Positions 53,083 through 61,922 of a stretch of DNA of 64,000 nucleotides are shown here, one piece after another. Every line of letters begins with the position of its first letter. Positions within the stretch are counted from its first letter, which is position 1. This DNA is from Alkalibacillus silvisoli (GTDB lineage: Bacteria; Bacillota; Bacilli; Bacillales; Alkalibacillaceae), in contig NZ_BAAACZ010000009.1 in NCBI RefSeq assembly GCF_039521975.1, forward strand, positions 372,001 to 436,000, in the 5' to 3' direction. The translations under genes and the position numbers were made by a program. The notes beneath the pieces are model-generated. The model was not told the DNA's origin. It was given only the letters and a program-made list of their open reading frames with translations, and made no database searches.

Positions 53083-54393
53083 ATGAGAAAATCAGTAGTA
53101 GCGATCGTTGGAAGGCCGAATGTCGGAAAATCGACTATCTTTAACCGATTAGTTGGTGAAAGAATTTCTATTGTAGAGGATGTACCTGGAGTTACACGAG
53201 ATCGTATTTATGCAGAAGGTGAATGGTTAAATAATACGTTTAATGTAATTGATACAGGAGGCATTGATTTAAGTGATGAACCATTAATTGTACAGATTAG
53301 AGAACAAGCTGAAATTGCAATTAATGAAGCAGACGTCATCATCTTCTTAGTGAATGGTCGAGAAGGGATTACGGCTGCTGATGAGGAAGTAACTAAAATT
53401 CTTTTTAAGTCTAATAAACCAGTCGTATTAGCCGTCAATAAAATCGATAATTATGAAATGCACGATTTGTTGTATGAATATTATTCATTAGGCTTAGGAC
53501 AACCATTCCCGATCTCTGGAACTCATGGGCTTGGCTTAGGAGATGTATTAGATGAAGTTGTGAAGCATTTTAACACAGATATTAAAACAGAGGAAGATGA
53601 AGACCGAGTTTACTTTTCATTAATTGGAAGACCAAATGTAGGAAAATCTTCTCTTGTTAATACTTTGTTAGGTGAAGATCGCGTGATTGTAAGTAATTTA
53701 GCTGGTACAACAAAAGATGCGATTGACACAGATTTTAAACGAGAAGGTCGAGATTTCACGATTATTGATACTGCCGGAATGAGAAAACGTGGAAAAGTTT
53801 ATGAGTCAACTGAAAAATATAGTGTGTTAAGAGCTTTAAAAGCTATTGAACGCTCAGATGTGGTACTCGTTGTAATTGATGCTGAAACGGGAATTATTGA
53901 ACAAGATAAGAAGATTGCCGGATATGCTCATGAAGCTGGCAAAGCAATTGTTATTGTAGTTAACAAGTGGGATACTGTTGAAAGAACAGAGGACGCTATG
54001 AAAAACTTTGAAGAGGATATTCGTAAACAGTTTCAATTTTTATCTTATGCGCCAGTCGTTTTCTTATCTGCAGAAACGACGAAAAGAATTCATACGTTGG
54101 TACCTAAAGTAATCCAAGCTAGCGAAAATCACGCTAAACGAATTAAAACAAACCTTTTAAACGAAGTTATTGAAGACTCTTTAGCTATTAATCCAACTCC
54201 TTCGATAAAAGGCCAAAAGTTAAAAATATTATATACGACTCAAGTAGCAGCTAAACCACCAACTTTTGTCGTATTTGTCAACGACCCTAGTTTAATGCAC
54301 TTCACATATGAGCGCTTTTTAGAAAATCGGATTAGAGAAGCATTTGGGTTTGAAGGTACACCAATTAAAATTTATGCTAGACAAAGAAGTTAA
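53083..54393 (+). CDS. der: GTPase Der (EngA), ribosome assembly
   Basis: Essential double GTPase for 50S subunit maturation. 436 residues from ATG 53083 (AAAGGATGAG upstream), equal to B. subtilis EngA. G domain 1: GRPNVGKST, DTGGID, NKID; G domain 2: GRPNVGKSS, DTAGMRKRG, NKWD; C-terminal KH-like domain (~350-436). Followed 14 bp later by gpsA. Confidence 0.96.
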   Translation: MRKSVVAIVGRPNVGKSTIFNRLVGERISIVEDVPGVTRDRIYAEGEWLNNTFNVIDTGGIDLSDEPLIVQIREQAEIAINEADVIIFLVNGREGITAADEEVTKILFKSNKPVVLAVNKIDNYEMHDLLYEYYSLGLGQPFPISGTHGLGLGDVLDEVVKHFNTDIKTEEDEDRVYFSLIGRPNVGKSSLVNTLLGEDRVIVSNLAGTTKDAIDTDFKREGRDFTIIDTAGMRKRGKVYESTEKYSVLRALKAIERSDVVLVVIDAETGIIEQDKKIAGYAHEAGKAIVIVVNKWDTVERTEDAMKNFEEDIRKQFQFLSYAPVVFLSAETTKRIHTLVPKVIQASENHAKRIKTNLLNEVIEDSLAINPTPSIKGQKLKILYTTQVAAKPPTFVVFVNDPSLMHFTYERFLENRIREAFGFEGTPIKIYARQRS

Positions 54394-54407
54394 AATGAGG
54401 TGAGTTT

Positions 54408-55430
54408 ATGGGGAAAGTAGCTGTATTAGGTGCAGGCAGTTGGGGAACTGCTTTATCTATTGTTTTAGCTGATAATGGTCATGAAGTTGCGCTTTGGTCT
54501 CATCGAAAAGAGCATGCAGAGCGTATAAATCATGCAAGAGAAAATGAACAGTATTTACCTAACGTAGCTTTAGACTCCTTGATTCAAGTGAGCTCTAGTT
54601 TAGAAAACGCAATCCAAGGTGCTGATGCTGTTTTATTTGTCGTCCCTACTAAAGCGATGCGACAAGTTTGTCAACAAGTGAGTTCACTTTTAACTGAAAA
54701 ACAAACAATAATTCATGCATCTAAAGGCATCGAGCCCGAATCGAATAAACGAATTTCTGAGATGATGTCTGAGGAATTAGGTGCTCACCATGGTAAAGGG
54801 ATTGTTGTTCTATCAGGACCTAGTCATGCTGAGGAAGTTGGTTTAAAACAGCCAACTACTGTAACCGTATCATCATTGCAAATAGATCAAGCGGTGAAAG
54901 CACAAGATTTGTTTATGAATGAAAACTTTAGAGTCTATACCAATGAAGACTTAGTAGGTGTAGAAATAGGTGGAGCGTTAAAAAATATTATCGCTTTAGG
55001 AGCAGGTATTTCTGATGGGTTAGGATATGGTGATAATGCTAAAGCAGCTCTTATTACAAGAGGGTTAGCAGAAATCGCCCGTTTAGGAAAGCGTTTAGAA
55101 GCCAATCCGTTAACTTTTGCAGGATTAACAGGTGTTGGGGATTTAATTGTAACTTGTACAAGTCAACATAGTAGAAATTGGCGTGCTGGGAATATGTTAG
55201 GTCAAGGGTACGTGTTGGATGACGTATTAGAGCAAATGGGAATGGTTGTTGAAGGAGTTCGTACTACGAAGGCAGCCTATCAAATGTCTGAAAAGCTTGA
55301 AGTAGATATGCCGATTACAAAAGGTTTATATGATGTGGTGGTTAACGAAAAACCACCAAAAGAAGTAGTCGATCAATTAATGAACCGTGGAAAAACAGAT
55401 GAACTAGAGCAAATATCAAAAGGGTTATAA
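54408..55430 (+). CDS. gpsA: Glycerol-3-phosphate dehydrogenase [NAD(P)+]
   Basis: Reduces dihydroxyacetone phosphate to sn-glycerol-3-phosphate for phospholipid synthesis. 340 residues: GAGSWGTALS (NAD(P) site), SGPSHAEEV, GALKNIIALGAGISDGLGYG with the catalytic Lys, NWRAGNMLGQG. GAGGTGAG before ATG 54408. No standard terminator follows; see the hairpin before spoVIF. Confidence 0.95.
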   Translation: MGKVAVLGAGSWGTALSIVLADNGHEVALWSHRKEHAERINHARENEQYLPNVALDSLIQVSSSLENAIQGADAVLFVVPTKAMRQVCQQVSSLLTEKQTIIHASKGIEPESNKRISEMMSEELGAHHGKGIVVLSGPSHAEEVGLKQPTTVTVSSLQIDQAVKAQDLFMNENFRVYTNEDLVGVEIGGALKNIIALGAGISDGLGYGDNAKAALITRGLAEIARLGKRLEANPLTFAGLTGVGDLIVTCTSQHSRNWRAGNMLGQGYVLDDVLEQMGMVVEGVRTTKAAYQMSEKLEVDMPITKGLYDVVVNEKPPKEVVDQLMNRGKTDELEQISKGL

Positions 55431-55454
55431 AATAAACGCTTGTTTTATCATAGA

Positions 55455-55504
55455 ACAACTTCCTCAGTGTTGCATATATTATTACGAATGCACACTGAAG
55501 GAGG
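55455..55504 (+). promoter_or_regulatory. Candidate SigK promoter inside a hairpin that covers the spoVIF ribosome site
   Basis: CATATATTA (55473-55481) fits the SigK -10 (CATANNNTA), with ACA (55455-55457) 15 bp upstream as -35. The same region is an inverted repeat: TTCCTCAGTGTTGCAT (55460-55475) pairs with ATGCACACTGAAGGA (55488-55502), about 15 pairs with two bulges, and includes the AAGGAGG site (55498-55504). The predicted start of SigK RNA (~55488) excludes the left arm. Confidence 0.5.
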
Positions 55505-55510
55505 ATCATC

Positions 55511-55774
55511 ATGAGTCAAGATTTTCAACAGTCAATATTTGAACACTTGAATAAAAATGCTAACATATCACCAGATGAAATTATCCAAGTGGCACAATCC
55601 GTCCAAAATGCTGATTTCCAAGATCAAAGAACCGTACGTAGATTAGTTAAACAGCTAGCTAGAATGGCTAATAAACCGATGAGTCAACAAAAAGAAGACC
55701 AGCTTGTTGATCTAATTATTTCAAAGAGTGATTCGATAGATTACTCAACATTACAACAGATTTTCAAAAAATAG
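55511..55774 (+). CDS. spoVIF: Stage VI sporulation protein F
   Basis: Late mother-cell protein needed for proper coat assembly in Bacilli, made under SigK in B. subtilis (yjcC). 87 residues, helical; QVAQSVQNADFQDQRTVRRL and LARMANKPMSQQKEDQLVDLI are family features. AAGGAGG 6 bases before the ATG. In B. subtilis the gene is elsewhere; here it lies between gpsA and yphE. Family assignment rests on sequence pattern and sporulation-type promoter. Confidence 0.78.
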   Translation: MSQDFQQSIFEHLNKNANISPDEIIQVAQSVQNADFQDQRTVRRLVKQLARMANKPMSQQKEDQLVDLIISKSDSIDYSTLQQIFKK

Positions 55775-55871
55775 TTATAATTTGGGCAAGAGGACTTGGC
55801 ATAACTATGCTAAAATTCATATGATGGGTTGTAATAGAATATTGAGCTACTTTTGAGGAAATTAGTCGTTA

Positions 55872-55901
55872 AAAAGAGGTGTATGCCCCTACACCTCTTT
55901 T
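55872..55901 (+). terminator. Intrinsic terminator between spoVIF and yphE
   Basis: AAAAGAGGTGTA (55872-55883) with TACACCTCTTTT (55890-55901), 6-nt loop. Confidence 0.85.
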
Positions 55902-55998
55902 AAATATGTTTGGACAAGTTTTATACCCCATTTATGTTAAGCTTCATGTTATAATTTTATTGATTTATTTAATTTGTCGTGAAAGGAAGGCAACATAT

Positions 55999-56199
55999 AT
56001 GTCAGAACCTATGCTAAGAATGTACATATCTTTTGTTGGCATGATTTTACTGTTTGTCGCTACTGGGTTAATTTTATTAGCAAGACATAAGTTAACAGGA
56101 GTAATTAGCGGTATTGTAGCAGCTATTGCTTATATTAGTATGTTAATTGGTGGTTTTATTATTTTCTACATTGTCTTTAGTGGACCAACACCACCATAG
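55999..56199 (+). CDS. yphE: Small membrane protein YphE (DUF2768)
   Basis: Function unknown. 66 residues from ATG 55999 with GAAAGGAAGG upstream; the longer frame from 55879 begins in the terminator and is rejected. Two hydrophobic helices (~8-28 and ~35-58), ending VFSGPTPP. Size, ending and place between gpsA and yphF match B. subtilis YphE. Confidence 0.8.
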   Translation: MSEPMLRMYISFVGMILLFVATGLILLARHKLTGVISGIVAAIAYISMLIGGFIIFYIVFSGPTPP

Positions 56200-56216
56200 A
56201 AGGAGGGTTTTGCAAC

Positions 56217-56939
56217 ATGAAGACCAAAATTGTTCTAATTATGATATCGACATTAATGCTTCAAGCTTGCTTGTTTCCGAACGAGCGTCTTCAAGAAAAC
56301 CAAGGAACCAATGAAGAGCAATTGGAAACAGTTCAACAAGCTGTAGATGAATATAGGGAACGTCATAATGGAATATTACCTATTCAGACTAGAGAACACG
56401 ACACCCCTCTATTTATTAAGTATCCCGTTAATTTCTCAGTTTTAAAAGAAGAGAATATACTTGGAGAAACACCGGGCAATGCTTTTGAGCAGGGAGGTTA
56501 TTATTCTTATGTCATTGTAGACCCAAAAGATGAAGTGCTTGTTCAAGTTTCCGATGTTCGAATTTCGCAATCTTTAAGATCCATAAATTATGAAATTAAT
56601 ATGTATCGTAACAACCACGGTAACCCGCCTTATGGTGAATCCATTGGTGATGGAATTTTCAGAATTAATGAAGACCGCATTAATTTACGTGAAGATACGG
56701 TGGTAACGAGCCCTTATACTGGAGGAGAGTTAGATGTTGTTATGACAACCCAAGGTGAAGCGGTCGTTGATTATCGTCCGGATATTTATCAGCTTATGGA
56801 ACGTGAAGGGATCGAATCCTATGATGGTGACATTAGGTATTTGTTATTAGAGTATTACCCAATTGTGCCAGCATATTCTCCTGAAATGTATTTTAAAGAC
56901 GGTGAAATTAAGCTAGAAGAAGGTATTATAACTGAATAA
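56217..56939 (+). CDS. yphF: Lipoprotein YphF
   Basis: Predicted lipoprotein of unknown function, 240 residues. Lipobox LQAC near residues 15-18 after a short hydrophobic signal. The mature part is acidic, with INYEINMYRNNHGNPPYGE and VVTSPYTGGELDV segments; no catalytic motif recognised. GAAGGAGGG before the start; 17 bp after yphE, so an operon. Conserved upstream of spoIVA in Bacillaceae. Confidence 0.82.
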   Translation: MKTKIVLIMISTLMLQACLFPNERLQENQGTNEEQLETVQQAVDEYRERHNGILPIQTREHDTPLFIKYPVNFSVLKEENILGETPGNAFEQGGYYSYVIVDPKDEVLVQVSDVRISQSLRSINYEINMYRNNHGNPPYGESIGDGIFRINEDRINLREDTVVTSPYTGGELDVVMTTQGEAVVDYRPDIYQLMEREGIESYDGDIRYLLLEYYPIVPAYSPEMYFKDGEIKLEEGIITE

Positions 56940-56953
56940 TGATCAATTTCTTG

Positions 56954-56997
56954 AATAGAGATTCTATTAGGTGTAAATAGAATCTCTATTTTTTTAT
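56954..56997 (+). terminator. Terminator of yphE-yphF
   Basis: Perfect 15-bp stem AATAGAGATTCTATT (56954-56968) with 56976-56990, 7-nt loop, T-run. Confidence 0.9.
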
Positions 56998-57005
56998 ATT
57001 TTAAG

Positions 57006-57035
57006 TCATATTTGTTTGGGACAACGACATAAATT
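57006..57035 (+). promoter_or_regulatory. SigE promoter of spoIVA
   Basis: TCATATT (57006-57012) fits the -35 KMATATT exactly; 15-bp spacer; CATAAATT (57028-57035) fits the -10 CATACANT at all but one position. spoIVA is SigE-dependent in B. subtilis. Confidence 0.7.
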
Positions 57036-57090
57036 AGTAGTGCCAAATCATAACAAGTGATCGATAAATGGATCAGGTCGGAGGGATAAA

Positions 57091-58569
57091 ATGGAAAAGT
57101 TTAACGTGTTTCATGACATATCGAGACGGACTAACGGGGATATTTATTTAGGTGTTGTTGGAGCAGTTAGAACTGGTAAATCAACGTTTATCAAACGGTT
57201 TATGGACCTAGTTGTTTTACCAAATATCATTGATGAACAAGAGCGAGAGAGAGCTAAAGATGAATTACCCCAAAGTGCTGCTGGAAGAACAATTATGACA
57301 ACAGAACCTAAATTTATACCTAATCAAGCTGTTGAAGTTGCGGTTGAAGAAGGGCTAGATGTTCGAGTTCGTTTAGTCGATTGTGTCGGGTATACTGTAG
57401 AAGGTGCTCAAGGCTTTGAGGATGAAAATGGACCAAGAATGATTCATACTCCATGGTATGAAGAAGCAATCCCATTTCATGACGCTGCAGAAATGGGAAC
57501 AAGAAAAGTAATACAAGAACATTCAACAATTGGAATGGTTGTTACAACAGATGGATCTTTTGGAGACATAGCGCGTGAGGACTATCGTGAGGCAGAAAGG
57601 CAGGTAGTAGATGAGTTAAAAGAGGTTGGTAAACCATTTATTATGGTTTTAAACTCTAGTCAGCCTCACTCATTTGAAACAAGCTCACTTCGTCAAGAGT
57701 TATCAGAGGAATATGATATTCCTGTTTTACCAGTATCAGTTGAAAATCTTCAAGAAGATGATGTGAACAATATTTTAAGAGAAGCGCTCTACGAATTCCC
57801 TGTCCTAGAAGTTAATGTTAATTTACCGAGCTGGGTAATGTCACTTAAAGATGATCATTGGTTACGTAAACAATTCCAAGAAGCGATTCAAGATACAGTT
57901 CAAAATATAAAACGTTTACGTGATGTTGATCGTGTCGTTGGTGAATTCCATGAATTTGAATTCATAACAGAAGCAAGAATGGCAGGTATGGAAATGGGTG
58001 AAGGTGTAGCTGAAATAGATCTACACGCATCAGATGAACTGTACGATGAAGTGTTAAATGAAATTGTCGGAGTTGAAATTCGAGGTAAAGATCACTTGTT
58101 AGAGCTTTTACAAGATTATTCAGACGCAAAAAGAGAGTATGATCAAGTAGCTGATGCCTTAGCAATGGTTAAACAAACTGGGTATGGCATTGCTAGTCCG
58201 TCATTAGAAGATATGCGCTTAGAAGAACCGGAAATTATTAGGCAAGGGCCAAGGTTTGGTGTTAGATTAAAAGCTGTTGCCCCGTCCATTCATATGATTA
58301 AAGTCGATGTTGAATCAGAATTCGCCCCAATTATAGGTACTGAAAAGCAAAGCGAAGAGTTAGTTAGATACTTGATGCAAGACTTTGAAGAGGATCCATT
58401 ATCAATTTGGAAATCAGACATATTTGGTCGCTCACTAAGCTCAATTGTAAGAGAAGGAATTCATGCGAAACTAACCTTAATGCCAGAACATGCTAGGTAT
58501 AAATTAAAAGATACTTTAGAAAGAATTATTAATGAGGGTAGCGGAGGTTTGATCGCAATAATTTTATAA
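57091..58569 (+). CDS. spoIVA: Stage IV sporulation protein A, coat basement ATPase
   Basis: Cytoskeletal ATPase that polymerises on the outer forespore membrane (anchored by SpoVM) and forms the platform for coat assembly. 492 residues, the exact family size. TRAFAC-type nucleotide domain with Walker A GAVRTGKST (near 24-32), DCVGYTVEGAQG switch region, TTDGSFGDIARE, middle domain, and C-terminal GSGGLIAIIL for localisation. CGGAGGG before ATG 57091. Confidence 0.96.
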   Translation: MEKFNVFHDISRRTNGDIYLGVVGAVRTGKSTFIKRFMDLVVLPNIIDEQERERAKDELPQSAAGRTIMTTEPKFIPNQAVEVAVEEGLDVRVRLVDCVGYTVEGAQGFEDENGPRMIHTPWYEEAIPFHDAAEMGTRKVIQEHSTIGMVVTTDGSFGDIAREDYREAERQVVDELKEVGKPFIMVLNSSQPHSFETSSLRQELSEEYDIPVLPVSVENLQEDDVNNILREALYEFPVLEVNVNLPSWVMSLKDDHWLRKQFQEAIQDTVQNIKRLRDVDRVVGEFHEFEFITEARMAGMEMGEGVAEIDLHASDELYDEVLNEIVGVEIRGKDHLLELLQDYSDAKREYDQVADALAMVKQTGYGIASPSLEDMRLEEPEIIRQGPRFGVRLKAVAPSIHMIKVDVESEFAPIIGTEKQSEELVRYLMQDFEEDPLSIWKSDIFGRSLSSIVREGIHAKLTLMPEHARYKLKDTLERIINEGSGGLIAIIL

Positions 58570-58579
58570 GATTTACGTA

Positions 58580-58616
58580 AAAAGGCAAGTGACCTTGATG
58601 TTCGCTTGTCTTTTTT
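58580..58616 (+). terminator. Terminator of spoIVA
   Basis: AAAGGCAAGTG (58581-58591) with CGCTTGTCTTT (about 58603-58613, G-T pairs), followed by T-run. Confidence 0.75.
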
Positions 58617-58739
58617 GTTTGGTTAAATTTTGATGGTTTAATTTTAAAATTTTAAACTTATATGGAATATATAGTAACTACATAGTGGGTCAGAATACCT
58701 AAGAATTCGATAAAAACACTGATTTGATGCAATTTTATG

Positions 58740-58768
58740 TTGAAACACCGCAAAGCATGTGATAATAT
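58740..58768 (+). promoter_or_regulatory. Candidate upstream promoter of hup
   Basis: TTGAAA (58740-58745), 17-bp spacer, TAATAT (58763-58768); would give a leader of about 250 nt. Confidence 0.45.
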
Positions 58769-58841
58769 GCAATTACATCAATTAGAAAAATATGCTACAT
58801 TATCAATTTTGAAATAAAAAACGCTGAAACCCGCTTATATA

Positions 58842-58870
58842 TTGCATTTTACACGTATTTTTGTTTTAAT
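58842..58870 (+). promoter_or_regulatory. Candidate downstream promoter of hup
   Basis: TTGCAT (58842-58847), 17-bp spacer, TTTAAT (58865-58870). ATTGCAT overlaps it and recurs inverted as ATGCAATT at 58727-58734 and 58767-58774. Confidence 0.45.
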
Positions 58871-58949
58871 TTTGGTAACAATGATACTAGTTTTAAAGTT
58901 TGAAACTTTGAAACTTATAAATAATTTTATGATTATATTATTTGTGATT

Positions 58950-58984
58950 AACTTTTACTTCTCATAAAGTTAAAAGTAAAAGTT
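58950..58984 (+). promoter_or_regulatory. Leader hairpin before hup
   Basis: Perfect 11-bp inverted repeat AACTTTTACTT (58950-58960) and AAGTAAAAGTT (58974-58984), 42 bp before the start codon, in an AT-rich gap of about 400 bp (58617-59025) with no gene. It has no T-run, so a stability or translation element is likelier than a terminator. Confidence 0.5.
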
Positions 58985-59025
58985 TAATTAATATGTCAAT
59001 ACACTTCTGAGAGGGGGTGAGACGG

Positions 59026-59298
59026 ATGAACAAGACAGATCTTATCAATACAGTAGCTGAAAGTGCTGATCTTTCTAAGAAAGATGCTTCAAAAGCAGTA
59101 GATTCTGTATTTGAAGCAATTACTGAATCATTAACAAAGTCTGAAAAGGTACAATTAATTGGTTTTGGTAACTTTGAGGTGCGCGAACGTTCTGCACGTA
59201 AAGGACGTAACCCACAGACTGGACAAGAAATCGATATTCCAGCGAGCAAAGTACCTGCGTTTAAACCAGGTAAAGCCCTTAAAGATGCTGTGAAATAA
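59026..59298 (+). CDS. hup: HU-family DNA-binding protein HBsu
   Basis: Abundant nucleoid protein that bends and compacts DNA. 90 residues from ATG 59026 with GAGGGGGTGA upstream, a strong site that fits high expression. MNKTDLINTVAE start, IGFGNFEVRERSARKGRNPQTG DNA-binding arm, PAFKPGKALK end. In B. subtilis folE and mtrB follow; here they are absent and hepS comes next. Confidence 0.96.
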   Translation: MNKTDLINTVAESADLSKKDASKAVDSVFEAITESLTKSEKVQLIGFGNFEVRERSARKGRNPQTGQEIDIPASKVPAFKPGKALKDAVK

Positions 59299-59314
59299 GC
59301 GATACATAGGGCAT

Positions 59315-59342
59315 AAAAGAGGGGTGAATACCCCTCTTTTTT
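59315..59342 (+). terminator. Terminator of hup
   Basis: AAAAGAGGGGT (59315-59325) with ACCCCTCTTTT (59330-59340), 4-nt loop, T-run. Confidence 0.92.
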
Positions 59343-59513
59343 AATTCCTTTCTCTAAACCATTAATATGAAGTTCATTATGCGAGTTAGATGAGCGGTGA
59401 TTTTTTAAACTGTAGATTAGATAAAACGAGCGAAAAGTGCTAAAATACATATTGTAATGATATTAAAAGTCTATTTAATTATGGTTTCTTAGGCTTAAAT
59501 TAGGTGATTATTA

Positions 59514-60131
59514 ATGAAGGTGAATGCTCAACATATTGATAATTTTAAAGAAAACTTTCTAAAACAATATAAACATCCATACATAAGTAATGATATATAT
59601 GAGAAAGTCTTTATTGAAGAATATATGTATTTGATTTATGAGGCGGCTAATAATTATAACCAAGTAATTGCAGATGCATTAATTAATATGCAAATCTCTT
59701 TAAATGTTCATGATTTAGTCGACCAACACTTCTCTGATCAGGCATCAAGTGGTCACTTAAAACAAAATCAGCTTAAAGTTTTACTCGGTGATTACCATAG
59801 CTCTCTGTTTTATAAACTATTGTCAAATGAGCGGTTAACTGAGGCGCTGTATCATTTTCTACCATACATAAAACAAATAAATGAAATGAAAGTAGATTTG
59901 TTACATAACGATTTCCCTCCAAATAAATGGGTAGACAATGTTTTATTAGTTTACACAAACTTATTAAAAGGAATTGCAAGCTATTACAATATAGCCCGGT
60001 TTGAGGAACTGTGGTTACCTAAGGTCGAATCAAAAATTTTAAATATTTATAAACAATTACCTTGGTTTATCGAACTGAAGAATCATGACCAAAGCCAATT
60101 AGAAAAGGTGATTGAGTTGCGCAAACAATAA
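59514..60131 (+). CDS. hepS: Heptaprenyl diphosphate synthase component I
   Basis: Small non-catalytic subunit that pairs with HepT to make the C35 side chain of menaquinone-7. 205 residues, helical; VLLGDYHSSLFYKLLS (near 88-103) is the family signature. AGGTGA 7 bases before ATG 59514. First gene of hepS-menG-hepT. The 215 bp between hup and hepS contain only the hup terminator. Confidence 0.88.
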   Translation: MKVNAQHIDNFKENFLKQYKHPYISNDIYEKVFIEEYMYLIYEAANNYNQVIADALINMQISLNVHDLVDQHFSDQASSGHLKQNQLKVLLGDYHSSLFYKLLSNERLTEALYHFLPYIKQINEMKVDLLHNDFPPNKWVDNVLLVYTNLLKGIASYYNIARFEELWLPKVESKILNIYKQLPWFIELKNHDQSQLEKVIELRKQ

Positions 60132-60157
60132 AGGACAACATAGGAGTAGAGAAATCG

Positions 60158-60862
60158 ATGGACCCTAATACTAAGTCAGAAAAAGTACACAACGTTTTTG
60201 AAAAAATATACAAAAGATATGACCGAATGAACTCTATTATTTCTTTTCAGCGTCATAAAGCTTGGCGAAAGAGTGTCATGAAGCAAATGGATGTAGAAGA
60301 AGGCTCATCTTGCTTAGATGTGTGTTGTGGAACGGGGGATTGGTCATTAGCCCTTTCAGAAGTAGTGGGTAAGAAAGGACATGTAGTTGGTTTAGATTTC
60401 AGTAAAAATATGCTTTCTGTTGGGGAGGAAAAAGTCCAAGCAGACGGAATAGAAAATGTAACCTTTGTTCATGGGGATGCAATGTCTTTACCTTATGAGG
60501 ATAATCAATTTGATTATGTAACGATTGGCTTTGGATTACGGAATGTACCAGATTACATGCAAGTGTTACAAGAAATGTATCGCGTTGTTAAACCTGGTGG
60601 ACAGGTTGTTTGTTTAGAAACATCTCAACCCACTCTCCCTGTATTTAAGCAACTATATTTCTTTTATTTCAAACATATCATGCCATTATTCGGTAAGCTT
60701 TTTGCAAAAAGTTATGATGAATATGCTTGGCTTCATGAGTCAACTAAAAACTTCCCAGGTAAGACAGAGTTAAGGTCAATGTTTTACGATGCAGGCTTTA
60801 AACCAGTGAAGGTTAAAAGTTACGCATTGGGTGCAGCTGCTATGCATTTAGGTAAAAAGTAA
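60158..60862 (+). CDS. menG: Demethylmenaquinone methyltransferase
   Basis: SAM-dependent C-methylation, last step of menaquinone synthesis. 234 residues: VHNVFEKIYKRYDRMNSIIS N-terminal, SAM motif LDVCCGTGDWS (near 48-58), GFGLRNVPDY, and C-terminal YALGAAAMHLG. Lies between the two subunits of heptaprenyl diphosphate synthase, as in B. subtilis. Confidence 0.95.
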   Translation: MDPNTKSEKVHNVFEKIYKRYDRMNSIISFQRHKAWRKSVMKQMDVEEGSSCLDVCCGTGDWSLALSEVVGKKGHVVGLDFSKNMLSVGEEKVQADGIENVTFVHGDAMSLPYEDNQFDYVTIGFGLRNVPDYMQVLQEMYRVVKPGGQVVCLETSQPTLPVFKQLYFFYFKHIMPLFGKLFAKSYDEYAWLHESTKNFPGKTELRSMFYDAGFKPVKVKSYALGAAAMHLGKK

Positions 60863-60883
60863 ACTCATAAAAAGGTGAATTTG

Positions 60884-61849
60884 ATGAAGTTGGCGACCAC
60901 TATTAAATATATGAATGATGACATTAATGAAATTGAAAACCGAATGAAGGAAATAACTGGGAAAGAACATACGATGATCAGAGCAGCTTCTAACCATTTA
61001 TTACAAGCTGGGGGTAAACGGATTAGGCCTATCTTTGTTTTACTATCATCACAATTTGGAAAACCTGAAACTAAACAAGTGATTAATGTAGCTGTTGCCT
61101 TAGAATTAATTCATATGGCATCACTTGTGCATGATGATGTAATTGATTTTTCTGATACTAGAAGAGGGCACCCTACAGTTAATAGTAAATGGGATAATCT
61201 GACCGCGATGTATACAGGTGACTTCCTTTTCGCAAGAACGTTGGAGTTAGTGAAAGGAAAAAACGAACAACAAATTCATAATGTAATCTCTGAAACAATT
61301 AACCAAGTGTGTATTGGGGAAATTGAACAGCTTCGTGATAAATATGATATTAATCAGAGTTTGTTCAATTACTTTAGAAGAATCAAACGAAAAACAGCAC
61401 TATTAATTGCAACGAGCAGTAAATTAGGAGCTATTGCAGCTGATTGTGATCAAGAAACGATCGAACGTCTTGAGTTGTATGGCTATTACATAGGTATGTC
61501 TTATCAGATTATTGATGATATATTAGATTTTACATCGAGTGAAAAAGAGTTAGGCAAACCAGTTGGTAGTGATCTTTTAAACGGGAACTTAACACTACCA
61601 ACTATTTTAGCCTTTAATGACGACGGTTTATATCGTGATGTGGAACAATTTTTTGAAAATCCTGATCAAGAGGAACTGGCTCAAGAAGTTATTCAAAAAA
61701 TAAAGCATTCAGATGTGATTGAAGATGCTTTTCAATACAGTCAAACGTATTTAAGAAAGGCTTTGCAACAACTAGACGCTTTACCTAATAATAAATCTAA
61801 ACGAACATTACAAAAAATTGCTGGTTATTTAGGAAAACGTAAATTTTAA
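60884..61849 (+). CDS. hepT: Heptaprenyl diphosphate synthase component II
   Basis: Catalytic subunit condensing isopentenyl diphosphate onto farnesyl diphosphate. 321 residues from ATG 60884 (AAAGGTGA upstream). First aspartate-rich motif HDDVIDFSDTRRG (near 83-95), GGKRIRPI, second motif IIDDILDFT. Completes menaquinone side-chain synthesis with HepS. Confidence 0.95.
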   Translation: MKLATTIKYMNDDINEIENRMKEITGKEHTMIRAASNHLLQAGGKRIRPIFVLLSSQFGKPETKQVINVAVALELIHMASLVHDDVIDFSDTRRGHPTVNSKWDNLTAMYTGDFLFARTLELVKGKNEQQIHNVISETINQVCIGEIEQLRDKYDINQSLFNYFRRIKRKTALLIATSSKLGAIAADCDQETIERLELYGYYIGMSYQIIDDILDFTSSEKELGKPVGSDLLNGNLTLPTILAFNDDGLYRDVEQFFENPDQEELAQEVIQKIKHSDVIEDAFQYSQTYLRKALQQLDALPNNKSKRTLQKIAGYLGKRKF

Positions 61850-61922
61850 ATTGTATTTTGTCGTAAAATTTGATAAACTTTTTAACGGTTTGTATGAAAA
61901 TACTTTAAGAGGTGACAAAACA

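Noticed and set aside
58962..59450. 162-codon ORF antisense to hup
   Set aside because: It is the mirror of the HU coding sequence and its terminator; the Lys/Glu codon pattern of hup explains the open frame.
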